The position numbers and the translations under genes were made by a program. 19,422 bases of DNA from an uncultured Lachnospiraceae bacterium. Lineage in GTDB: Bacteria > Bacillota_A > Clostridia > Lachnospirales > Lachnospiraceae. Below the pieces are notes generated by a model. That model had not been told where the DNA came from. It saw only the letters and a program-made list of their open reading frames with translations, and ran no database searches. Of this stretch, positions 6,482 to 12,696 are shown one piece after another. The stretch is from the NCBI GenBank assembly GCA_902780985.1, contig CACZHN010000018.1:1-19422 (forward strand). The letters run 5' to 3'. Positions within the stretch are counted from its first letter, which is position 1. Every line of letters starts with the position of its first letter.

Positions 6482-8083
6482 TTAAAACTCAATAAGACCG
6501 CGTTCATCATATACAGAACTCGAATCACCCTGACCGCACCTTATAGCCCTATCCAGAGCCATTATCGTTGCTATCGCTCCATCAATCTTTTCGGTAGATT
6601 TCTCTTTATCTGCTTTGATATTGCCCGCAGGGTCAGTCCTGATGAAGATGTTGTCCATATTCCAGCGAAGGACCGGATTACCACCATGAGCAATTCTTTG
6701 CTCAAGTGTAAGTTTCATCAGTTCTTTCGTAGGTGGACTCATATCCTTAAATCCCTGTCCGAAAGGAACTACTGTGAATCCCATTCCTTCAAGGTTCTGT
6801 ACCATCTGCACAGCTCCCCACCGGTCAAAGGCTATCTCTTTGATATTGAACCTTGTTCCGAGCTCCTCGATGAAGTTCTCAATGTATCCGTAATGGACAA
6901 CATTACCCTCTGTGGTCATCAGATACCCTTGTTTCTGCCAGACATCATAAGGGACATGATCTCTCCTTACTCGAAGGTCAACGGTTTCCTCAGGAATCCA
7001 AAAGTAGGGAAGAACCGCATACTTGTCATCCTCATCCAAAGGAGGAAACACTAATGCAAATGCTGTTATATCGGAGGTACTTGAAAGATCAAGTCCGCCA
7101 TAGCAGGTTCTTCCCTCAAGTTCCTTCTCATCTACAGGAAAAGCACACAGATCCCATTTTTCCATCGGCATCCATCTGACAGACTGCTTAACCCACTGAT
7201 TCAGCCTTAACTGCCTGAATGAGTTCTCTTCTGCCGGATTCTGCTTTGCCGACTCACATGCCGCTATAACCTTATCCATACCAACCGTAATCCCCAGACT
7301 CGGATTTGCCTTCTTCCATACCTTAGGGTCTGTCCAGTCATCATCGTCCTCGGCACCATAAATAACCGGGTAAAATGTAGGATCTATCTTTCTGCCCTCA
7401 AGTATGTCCTTTGCTTTCTGATGCGTTTCATAGCATATGCTGTTCGTATCGGTGCCAGCCGTTGTTATAAGAAAATATAGCGGCTGCATTCTTGCATCTC
7501 CTGAGCCTTTAGTCATTACATCAAACAGCTTCCTATTAGGTTGCGTATGTAATTCATCAAACACGACTCCGTGAATGTTAAATCCATGTTTAGAATATGC
7601 TTCCGCAGACAGCACCTGATAAAAGCTATTTGTAGGAAGGTATATGATCCTCTTTGTTGCTGCCAGTATCTTGCATCTCTTATTGAGTGCCGGACACATT
7701 CGGATCATATCGGCTGCCACTTCAAATACGATAGACGCCTGTTGTCTATCAGCTGCACAGCCATACACTTCCGCACGCTCTTCTCCATCTCCACAGGTAA
7801 GCAAAAGAGCGACCGCCGCAGCAAGTTCGCTCTTACCCTGTTTCTTTGGAATCTCTATATAAGCCGTATTGAACTGTCGATACCCGTTAGGCTTAAGGAT
7901 TCCAAAAATATCCCTTATTATCTGCTCCTGCCAGGCAATCAATTCAAAAGGCTTTCCAGCCCATGTTCCCTTTGTGTGTGACAGACACTGAATGAAATTC
8001 ATCGCATAGTCTGCTGCTTCCTCATCATAGTAAGAATCCTTTGCCATGAAATGAGAAGGAACATACTTTACTTTCTTAGCCAT
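6482..8083 (-). CDS. terL: terminase large subunit (TerL)
   Basis: A 533-aa packaging motor. The ATPase domain shows Walker A IEIPKKQGKSE (about 76-86), Walker B GVVFDELHT with D176/E177 and the coupling motif LITTAGT (about 205-211). The C-terminal RNase H-like nuclease shows GGLDLSSTSD with D332, AFDRWG with D420 and KIDGAIA with D501. It cuts concatemers and drives DNA through the portal. The start at 8083 overlaps the methyltransferase gene by 16 bases with only a weak ribosome binding site, so coupling to upstream translation is likely. Belongs with the P27-type small subunit at 10019, but three other genes separate the two. Confidence 0.96.
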   Translation of the reverse strand: MAKKVKYVPSHFMAKDSYYDEEAADYAMNFIQCLSHTKGTWAGKPFELIAWQEQIIRDIFGILKPNGYRQFNTAYIEIPKKQGKSELAAAVALLLTCGDGEERAEVYGCAADRQQASIVFEVAADMIRMCPALNKRCKILAATKRIIYLPTNSFYQVLSAEAYSKHGFNIHGVVFDELHTQPNRKLFDVMTKGSGDARMQPLYFLITTAGTDTNSICYETHQKAKDILEGRKIDPTFYPVIYGAEDDDDWTDPKVWKKANPSLGITVGMDKVIAACESAKQNPAEENSFRQLRLNQWVKQSVRWMPMEKWDLCAFPVDEKELEGRTCYGGLDLSSTSDITAFALVFPPLDEDDKYAVLPYFWIPEETVDLRVRRDHVPYDVWQKQGYLMTTEGNVVHYGYIENFIEELGTRFNIKEIAFDRWGAVQMVQNLEGMGFTVVPFGQGFKDMSPPTKELMKLTLEQRIAHGGNPVLRWNMDNIFIRTDPAGNIKADKEKSTEKIDGAIATIMALDRAIRCGQGDSSSVYDERGLIEF

Positions 8084-9144
8084 TGCAGATAAACCTGTTC
8101 CGATATCTTCGCCATCATGACCGGAGGAACACTCATACCGCAGACATACTGAACACTCTGGTTCATAAAGTCATAATCCTGCGGAAAGGTCTGACAGCTG
8201 ATTATATCTTTATCCGTCATAAGGAGGCCGTCACACATACGGAAGCAGTAACCTCCTGCCGTAATGGTCTGCACCGGCTCATCATCGTGATTGATCGGTG
8301 ATGTAAAACCACTACCGGATTTCCTTACCCTCTTGTTTATATCCTGAAGACATCTGTCGGATGCGATCCTGTACTTCATAAGCTTCGAAGCCATGTTGTC
8401 ACCCGAGAAAGCCTTACCATAGGGTTCTCTGACCTTCTCAAATGCGATTGGCTTGGAATTGAAGTCCATCTTCAGTTTCTGAAAAGGAAGGTCTTTCCTG
8501 TGAGCTATGAAAAATACTCTCTCCCTCTTCTGCGGTACTCCCATACGGGATGCATTAAAAAGAAAGATCTGAACATCATAACCAGCATCATTAAACTGCT
8601 TAATGATGAGATTCACCCATCCCTTCGCATTACCGGTTATGAGGCCCTTCACATTCTCCGCTATGACAACCTTCGGCTGAAGCTTCCTTGCAACCTCTAT
8701 AAAATAAAGGAACAGGTCATCAAGTCTCTGCTTTGCCTGTCCCTCTCTGAAGGTCTTTTCAACATTCCATCCGTCTTCCCTGCTGCCCGCCATTGAGAAC
8801 ACGGAGCACGGAGGAGATCCGTCTAAAACATCCAGATGCTTTAGTTCATCAGGTATCTCCTCATCGGGTATCTTCACAAACTCCCTTATGTCCATAAGAT
8901 AGCTGAACTTGGGATGATTATTTGTCTTATATAATTTCATCATCTCCGGGTCTATCTCGCAGTTACCGACAACCTGATATCCTGCAAGCTTATATCCCAT
9001 AGATGAACCACCGCCGCAACTGAAGCAGGAAAAAACACTGCATCCGTTCTTCGGCCTACTCTCCAGGTCTTCCAATTTCCACTTCCAAGGGAAATCAGTT
9101 GAAGCGGAAGCCACAGGCAGGGCACTCATATTTGAATTCTTCAT
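8068..9144 (-). CDS. DNA (cytosine-5) methyltransferase
   Basis: About 358 aa with the full set of C5-MTase motifs (numbers from the first possible start, two codons upstream): I FSCFSCGGGSSMG (40-52, SAM binding), IV GSPPCSVFS with catalytic Cys115, VI ENV (165-167), VIII GVPQKRERVFFIA (204-216), IX EPVQTITAGG and X CGMSVPP. The variable region between VIII and IX (about 217-290) would choose the target. The start is uncertain: TTG at 9150, GTG at 9147 or ATG at 9144; I prefer ATG at 9144, 9 bases after GGAGG. It overlaps the second ParB-like gene by about 50 bases. No cognate restriction enzyme is seen, so it is an orphan, probably protecting phage DNA from host restriction or marking it for packaging. 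Confidence 0.95.
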   Translation of the reverse strand: MKNSNMSALPVASASTDFPWKWKLEDLESRPKNGCSVFSCFSCGGGSSMGYKLAGYQVVGNCEIDPEMMKLYKTNNHPKFSYLMDIREFVKIPDEEIPDELKHLDVLDGSPPCSVFSMAGSREDGWNVEKTFREGQAKQRLDDLFLYFIEVARKLQPKVVIAENVKGLITGNAKGWVNLIIKQFNDAGYDVQIFLFNASRMGVPQKRERVFFIAHRKDLPFQKLKMDFNSKPIAFEKVREPYGKAFSGDNMASKLMKYRIASDRCLQDINKRVRKSGSGFTSPINHDDEPVQTITAGGYCFRMCDGLLMTDKDIISCQTFPQDYDFMNQSVQYVCGMSVPPVMMAKISEQVYLQWLRK

Positions 9145-9577
9145 CACCAAACACCTCCGTATCGTACTCTGTAGAGCCGGTTGCCTTTCTCTCCGCTCCA
9201 GTCTCTACTGTAAGATCCTCAGCCATACCGAAGAAATCAAAACCCTCAAGATCCATACCTTCAAGTTCGACTTCTAACTTCATCAGATCCCAAGTAGCTT
9301 TCTCACCTGTCTTATTATCCAGATACCGGTATTTCTTCTTCTGTTCCTCAGTAAGTCCTTCACAGATAAGGCAAGGAACTTCCTCATAACCGAGTGCTTT
9401 GAGCGCCTTATACCTGGTATGCCCCGCAAGGATGACTTTTTCTTCATCCACAACGATCGGAGTTATATATGTGCACTGTTTTATGCTTTCAGCGACCGCA
9501 TTTACCGCATCATCGTTCTTTCTCGGGTTATTTTCATACGGAATGATCTCCGATAGCTTCAAATTCTCAAGTTTCAT
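9095..9577 (-). CDS. ParB-like nuclease/NTPase-fold protein, copy 2
   Basis: A 160-aa protein with an N-terminal ParB/Srx-type domain: LSEIIPYENNPRKNDDAV (8-25) and the phosphate-binding-like ILAGHTRYKAL (49-59), then GLTEEQKKKYRYLDNKTGE. The C-terminus carries an isolated CPACGFRF knuckle. It closely resembles the gene just upstream (9574-10014), so the two are tandem paralogues. The start overlaps the paralogue's stop as ATGA. Phage ParB-like domains are often paired or fused with DNA methyltransferases, and here a C5-MTase follows and overlaps. Role unknown: DNA binding, nicking or methyltransferase guidance are possible. There is no ParA, so plasmid-type partition is unlikely. Confidence 0.85.
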   Translation of the reverse strand: MKLENLKLSEIIPYENNPRKNDDAVNAVAESIKQCTYITPIVVDEEKVILAGHTRYKALKALGYEEVPCLICEGLTEEQKKKYRYLDNKTGEKATWDLMKLEVELEGMDLEGFDFFGMAEDLTVETGAERKATGSTEYDTEVFGDEEFKYECPACGFRFN

Positions 9578-10014
9578 ACCTCAAACACCTCCCCGCAGCA
9601 CGGACAGGTCTTTGTTTTCTTCTCTGTGCCGCTTTTTTCCTCTCCAGAAGCCGAAATCTCAGGCTGACCGAAGTCATAACCCTGAAAATCAACATCCGAT
9701 AGCTCTTCAGACAGTTTTTTCTGATCCCAAACGGCAAATTCAGCCGTTTTATTGTCATAAAGACGATATTTTTTCTTCTGTTCCTCAGTAAGGCCTGTTA
9801 CAACAAGCACTTCACACTCTTTATAGCCAAGTTTTGTGAGTGCTGTGTACCTGGTGTGGCCTGCAAGGATCACTCCATCCTCATCAATGACAATCGGCGC
9901 GATGTAATTGCATTGTTTTATGCTCTCGGCAACATCGTCCACCGCTTCATCATTGATTCTCGGGTTATTTTCATAAGGTTTTATGTCTTTTAGCTTCTTT
10001 TTTACGTATTCCAT
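9574..10014 (-). CDS. ParB-like nuclease/NTPase-fold protein, copy 1
   Basis: A 146-aa ParB/Srx-domain protein with KPYENNPRINDEAVDDVAES (12-31), ILAGHTRYTAL (49-59) and GLTEEQKKKYRLYDNKT. Well over half the aligned residues match copy 2, including the long stretches PYENNPR, VAESIKQC, ILAGHTRY and GLTEEQKKKYR. The C-terminus ends TCPCCGEVFEV, again a single CPxCG knuckle with no second cysteine pair, which might bind metal through a dimer. It starts four bases after the small terminase gene with AAAGGATAAGGG upstream. The stop overlaps the start of copy 2. Confidence 0.85.
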   Translation of the reverse strand: MEYVKKKLKDIKPYENNPRINDEAVDDVAESIKQCNYIAPIVIDEDGVILAGHTRYTALTKLGYKECEVLVVTGLTEEQKKKYRLYDNKTAEFAVWDQKKLSEELSDVDFQGYDFGQPEISASGEEKSGTEKKTKTCPCCGEVFEV

Positions 10015-10018
10015 ACCC

Positions 10019-10558
10019 TTATCCTTTCTTTCGTGCCGTAAGTAACCGCTCCATCAGGTCATCGTGAGGACTTGCACCACCATACTCGACCGAACAGTTA
10101 TCCTTAACGATCTGATAAATCTGATACCAGCACTGATTTACCTGTTTTAAGTATGTCTGACTCATCGTGACATATGGACTTGTGATTGCCGCGCCGGTTG
10201 TAGGATGCTTTCCAAGAAATCCATACTCAGAAATCATGGTCTCACACTGAACCCACCTTGATACCGACATCGCATACTGCTCTATAAGCTGATTATTTAC
10301 AAATCTGTCGCATCCTCTTTCCTTAAGCCATAGAAAAGTGCTCTTAAAAACATCCTCAGCGCACAGATCCACACCACTCTTTTGTGATGCTTTGAGAAAA
10401 TCCTTAACAGGAGGAACATCCTCACCGCTTAAATCTGCCGGATCAGGAAAAGCAAGCACCGGACCTGTACCACCCTGAGCAATCTTATCCGTCAATGCTT
10501 TCGGTTTTCTTCCCGCTCCGACTCTTGCACCTCCGCGTGCAGTTCCGTCTTTTGCCAT
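10019..10558 (-). CDS. terS: terminase small subunit, P27 family (TerS)
   Basis: A 179-aa small terminase that recognises the packaging site. The N-terminus GGARVGAGRKPKA (about 8-20) is the classic basic start of the P27 family. The middle has SRWVQCETMISEYGFLGKHP and the C-terminal half SPYVTMSQTYLKQVNQCWYQIY, both typical. I chose ATG at 10558 because AAGGAGG is right upstream, inside the 3' end of the radical-SAM gene. The two genes end and start within three bases. The C-terminus ERLLTARKKG is the usual end. Confidence 0.92.
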   Translation of the reverse strand: MAKDGTARGGARVGAGRKPKALTDKIAQGGTGPVLAFPDPADLSGEDVPPVKDFLKASQKSGVDLCAEDVFKSTFLWLKERGCDRFVNNQLIEQYAMSVSRWVQCETMISEYGFLGKHPTTGAAITSPYVTMSQTYLKQVNQCWYQIYQIVKDNCSVEYGGASPHDDLMERLLTARKKG

Positions 10559-10560
10559 AA

Positions 10561-11397
10561 CTACCTCCTTAAGTTGCAGCAATCGTCCGGATTATGATTC
10601 ACATTGGCTTTCCAATACCCATAGGCTTCGCTCTCATCCTCGCATACAGTAATCTGAGCAAATCCCGTGATATTCTTGAGCAGTTCCTTTTTCTTCTCCA
10701 AAGGAAGATGTCTGTAACCGCTCTGCTTTACTGTCCAATCTGAATAGTCGATATCAAACCACTTCTGAATCCAAGAGTTCACTCTAAGGAACTCAATAAG
10801 AATCTTGTCACACCTAACGGCATTGAGCCTGTCATAATCTATATATTCAGGAATGAACGGAGAAAGTCTGAGTGTCACATCAAATCCGTTCTCTTGCAGT
10901 TTTTCGATTGCCTTTATCCTCTCGCTCGGGAGCGGTGCTTTCTCATAAGTACGGCTTAACTCATCATCAGTAGTAGTAACCGTAATCTGAATATGAGCAA
11001 GTTCCTTATCAAGGATGTCCATATACTCATCAGTTGCTACCAGAGGACTCTTCGTAACAATTAAATAAGGCACCCTGTTCTCATTGAGTGCCTTAATCGT
11101 TTCGTATGTTACTCTGTACTTTAGTTCCGCAGGCTGAAAGCAATCTGTCATACCGCCGAGTCGTATCGGTGTCTGACATCCTGCAATCTGTCTGACCTTT
11201 CTTCTTATCTTCTTTATGTCAGCAACTGCAGGATCTTCAGCATTCCACAGACCTCTGAAGTTAAGCAAGGACTTGGCATAACAGTATTTACAGTCATGAG
11301 CGCATCCGCATCCGTAAGTATCAAGCCTTGTCGGATACCCACATTTGCCTCCTTCGTTACCGCCGACTGTTTTATAGAAACTCTTGAACTCTTTCAT
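10561..11397 (-). CDS. radical SAM protein, SplB/COG1533-like
   Basis: A 278-aa radical SAM enzyme. The iron-sulfur triad is C32, C36 and C39 in GCAHDCKYCYAKSLL (CX3CX2C), as in spore-photoproduct-lyase-like COG1533 proteins. Other landmarks are PIRLGGMTDCFQPAE (about 97-111), YLIVTKSPL and VTLRLSPFIPEYIDYDRL. No added RNA- or DNA-binding domain is evident, and the substrate cannot be told from sequence. True SPL repairs thymine dimers in spores. This gene sits in a packaging operon next to ParB-like and C5-methyltransferase genes, so a role on DNA (repair or base modification) is plausible inference. The ribosome binding site GGTGA is weak and a terminator hairpin ends about 10 bases upstream. 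Confidence 0.85.
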   Translation of the reverse strand: MKEFKSFYKTVGGNEGGKCGYPTRLDTYGCGCAHDCKYCYAKSLLNFRGLWNAEDPAVADIKKIRRKVRQIAGCQTPIRLGGMTDCFQPAELKYRVTYETIKALNENRVPYLIVTKSPLVATDEYMDILDKELAHIQITVTTTDDELSRTYEKAPLPSERIKAIEKLQENGFDVTLRLSPFIPEYIDYDRLNAVRCDKILIEFLRVNSWIQKWFDIDYSDWTVKQSGYRHLPLEKKKELLKNITGFAQITVCEDESEAYGYWKANVNHNPDDCCNLRR

Positions 11398-11408
11398 ATT
11401 TCACCAAT

Positions 11409-11437
11409 GAAAAAGGCAGAGCTCATCACCCTGCCTT
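11409..11437 (-). terminator. intrinsic terminator just upstream of the radical-SAM gene
   Basis: On the minus strand AAGGCAG (11437-11431) pairs perfectly with CTGCCTT (11419-11413), and the stem runs into five T residues and then C. It ends about a dozen bases before the radical-SAM start at 11397. Full termination here would silence TerS and everything after it unless read-through or antitermination occurs. Confidence 0.75.
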
Positions 11438-11469
11438 AATACCCTGTTTGAATTCGCTTTTTTACACAT

Positions 11470-11523
11470 GACACCCCCGCCCCGTTCCCCGGGCCATATA
11501 GGTTTCATGATTTCGATACCCCC
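11470..11523. other. candidate cos / packaging site region
   Basis: Downstream of the HNH gene is a noncoding block with a very G/C-rich core (plus strand 11474-11494, ACCCCCGCCC then CGTTCCCCGGGC) that stands out from its surroundings. Two related 9-mers flank it: GACACCCCC (11470-11478) and GATACCCCC (11515-11523). Phage HNH endonucleases work with terminase to cleave cos ends, and cos in such phages often lies beside the HNH and TerS genes. The assignment is from position and composition only. Confidence 0.45.
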
Positions 11524-11526
11524 TAC

Positions 11527-11547
11527 CTGTCACTTGTCACCTGTCAC
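11527..11547. repeat. three tandem 7-bp YTGTCAC repeats
   Basis: CTGTCAC, TTGTCAC and CTGTCAC follow each other without gaps. They cover the stop codon and last codons of the HNH gene and border the candidate cos region. The same TGTCAC/GTGACA word is repeated in the noncoding region at 14368-14580. Confidence 0.7.
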
Positions 11548-11901
11548 ATTATGCCAGCGGTCACCTCGCTCAGCATGTATACGTGCGTGACAAGCCGCAC
11601 ATAGAGATATCAGATTGCTCCGATCATGATTTCCACCTTCAGCTAAAGGCTTGATGTGATGAACCTGATCGACCGGTACGAGGATACCCTTCTTATAACA
11701 TTCCTCACAGAACGGATGCTCCTTGACGTAGGATTGACGTATCCTATGCCAGGCACGTCCATATCTGCTCTTTGTCTTCGGATCTCTCCCGTACTTCTCA
11801 TATTGTCTGTTGACCAGCTTCTCATGTTCGGGACAGTAACGCTTATCTGTCAGCGCCGCACATCCCGGATAACCGCATGGATGCTTCGGCTTTCTTGGCA
11901 T
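11530..11901 (-). CDS. HNH endonuclease (packaging-associated)
   Basis: A 123-aa HNH nuclease. Four cysteines form the zinc frame (CEEC at 65-68, CAAC at 101-104) around HHIKPLAEGG (81-90, catalytic His), N96 and the closing H105/H109. A further cysteine/histidine cluster (C9, C14, C23, H26) near the N-terminus may bind a second metal. I chose the start at 11901 because GGAGG lies 8 bases upstream; an in-frame extension to 11952 would run through a terminator hairpin. HNH proteins next to terminase genes are required for cos cleavage and packaging in HK97-like phages. It is the first gene of the putative late operon. Confidence 0.92.
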   Translation of the reverse strand: MPRKPKHPCGYPGCAALTDKRYCPEHEKLVNRQYEKYGRDPKTKSRYGRAWHRIRQSYVKEHPFCEECYKKGILVPVDQVHHIKPLAEGGNHDRSNLISLCAACHARIHAERGDRWHNVTGDK

Positions 11902-11916
11902 AGCATTACCTCCGGG

Positions 11917-11957
11917 CAAAACAAAAGCCCTGAAGGAATCTGTATCCCTCAAGGCTT
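11917..11957 (-). terminator. strong hairpin terminator in the late leader
   Basis: On the minus strand AAGCCTTGAGGGA (11957-11945) pairs over 13 positions, two of them G-U, with TCCTTCAGGGCTT (11937-11925). The loop is seven bases and TTGTTTTG follows. It lies between the candidate late promoter at about 11990 and the HNH start at 11901, so it must be bypassed for late expression or used as an attenuator. It would also stop early transcripts from the DUF1492 side. Confidence 0.8.
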
Positions 11958-11985
11958 CGGTTCATTTTACACTCTTGTCGATTTT

Positions 11986-11994
11986 ACTATATCA
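11986..11994 (-). promoter_or_regulatory. candidate late promoter, extended -10 without -35
   Basis: The minus strand reads TGATATAGT (11994-11986), a TGn extended -10 joined to TATAGT. There is no recognisable -35 about 17 bp upstream. Instead the nearest of five 10-bp repeats covers that position. This is the layout of an activator-dependent promoter. The predicted leader to the HNH gene is about 75-80 bases and contains a terminator hairpin. Confidence 0.55.
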
Positions 11995-12004
11995 CAAAGG
12001 GTAG

Positions 12005-12054
12005 GTGCTCATGTGTGCTCAAAAGTGCTTATTTGTGCTCAAACCTGCTCACAT
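12005..12054 (-). repeat. five tandem 10-bp repeats, putative late-activator binding sites
   Basis: On the plus strand GTGCTC (variants GTGCTT and CTGCTC) starts at 12005, 12015, 12025, 12035 and 12045, exactly 10 bp apart and so on one helix face. On the minus strand the unit is roughly nnwTGAGCAC. The array overlaps the last codons of the DUF1492 gene and ends about 13 bp before an extended -10 box. It fits an operator for that gene's product driving late transcription. Confidence 0.75.
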
Positions 12055-12482
12055 TTTCCGATTATGATCGGATTATCCGGTAAAACAACATGAAGAAGTG
12101 CCTGTCCATGCCATCTTCTTACTGTTGACTTATCCGCGTGGAGTTCGTCTCCGATTTCATCCCAGGTCATATTATGGATATACCGGTAACGAAGAACCAT
12201 CTGCTCATCTGTATTATCAACCTTTGCAATCATATCCCGTATCTGTCTCTTAAGATCGATGTAAGTGTTGATCTCCTGATTAATCCTTTCCTCCAGCATG
12301 AAAACCTTATCAAGATACTTTTGGAATGGTGCTTCATTATTCTTCGTATTCTGTACTCTATCCCCTAACTTGGGTGCCGAAACAGAAGCTGCCATCTCTC
12401 TTAGTCTCTCTATCTCTTCAAGATCAGAGTTTATCTTATGGTCAAGCCGATATGCCTGGTGTAGATATTCCTTTGCTGTCAT
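12039..12482 (-). CDS. DUF1492 / ArpU-RinA-like late transcription regulator
   Basis: A 147-aa protein. The N-terminal two thirds are charged helices (MTAKEYLHQAYRLDHKINSD and on, then EERINQEINTYIDLKRQIRD). The C-terminus has a sigma-region-4-like HTH: TDEQMVLRYRYIHNMTWDEI followed by GDELHADKSTVRRWHGQAL. I chose ATG at 12482, six bases after AAGGAGG; an ATG one codon earlier is too close, and a longer frame to 12521 lacks a binding site. It overlaps the 84-aa gene by 41 bases. Members of the ArpU/RinA/Ltr group activate packaging and lysis operons in Gram-positive phages. The 10-bp repeats and candidate promoter right after this gene fit that role. Confidence 0.85.
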   Translation of the reverse strand: MTAKEYLHQAYRLDHKINSDLEEIERLREMAASVSAPKLGDRVQNTKNNEAPFQKYLDKVFMLEERINQEINTYIDLKRQIRDMIAKVDNTDEQMVLRYRYIHNMTWDEIGDELHADKSTVRRWHGQALLHVVLPDNPIIIGKCEQV

Positions 12483-12696
12483 CATCTTCCTCCTTAAGTT
12501 TACGTAGGAGCGCCTTGCCATCTAACTGCGTCAGCGCATTAAACCAATCGGAACAGAAGAATTTCTCACAGTCTTCTACCATAAGCTTTGCATCTTCATT
12601 CTTAGGTCGTTTCTTTAGTTTCTTCCTTGCATCACGATAATCCTTAACGGCCTGGAGGATTATCGCATTCGCAAGTTCATCATATGGGTTGTTCAT
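12442..12696 (-). CDS. small conserved phage protein, unknown
   Basis: An 84-aa charged, helical protein: MNNPYDELANAIILQAVKDY, a very basic DARKKLKKRPKN stretch (22-33), then MVEDCEKFFCSDWFNALTQL. Small proteins with a CEKFF..W pattern next to the DUF1492 regulator are familiar in Firmicutes prophages, but I know no function. The start overlaps the helicase stop as ATGA and is preceded by AAAGGGAAG. The 3' end overlaps the late regulator gene, so the three are co-translated. Confidence 0.7.
   Translation of the reverse strand: MNNPYDELANAIILQAVKDYRDARKKLKKRPKNEDAKLMVEDCEKFFCSDWFNALTQLDGKALLRKLKEEDDDSKGISTPGISA

Noticed and set aside
6316..6528. Minus-strand ORF of 70 codons after the large terminase
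   Set aside because: It overlaps both the terminase 3' end and the plus-strand gene, has no convincing ribosome binding site, and reads as antisense shadow.
8068..9144. Complete restriction-modification system around the C5 methyltransferase
   Set aside because: No restriction endonuclease gene is adjacent; neighbours are ParB-like and terminase genes, and the HNH protein fits a packaging role.
9095..10014. Plasmid-type partition system from the ParB-like genes
   Set aside because: There is no ParA and no parS-like array; the proteins are short and their context is a phage packaging operon.
11902..11952. Extension of the HNH gene to 11952
   Set aside because: The extension would run through the terminator stem and lacks a ribosome binding site; GGAGG precedes the ATG at 11901.
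12005..12054. CRISPR-like array
   Set aside because: Units are 10 bp with no separate spacers; the phase and position fit protein-binding sites. No CRISPR array or tRNA gene was found elsewhere in the window.
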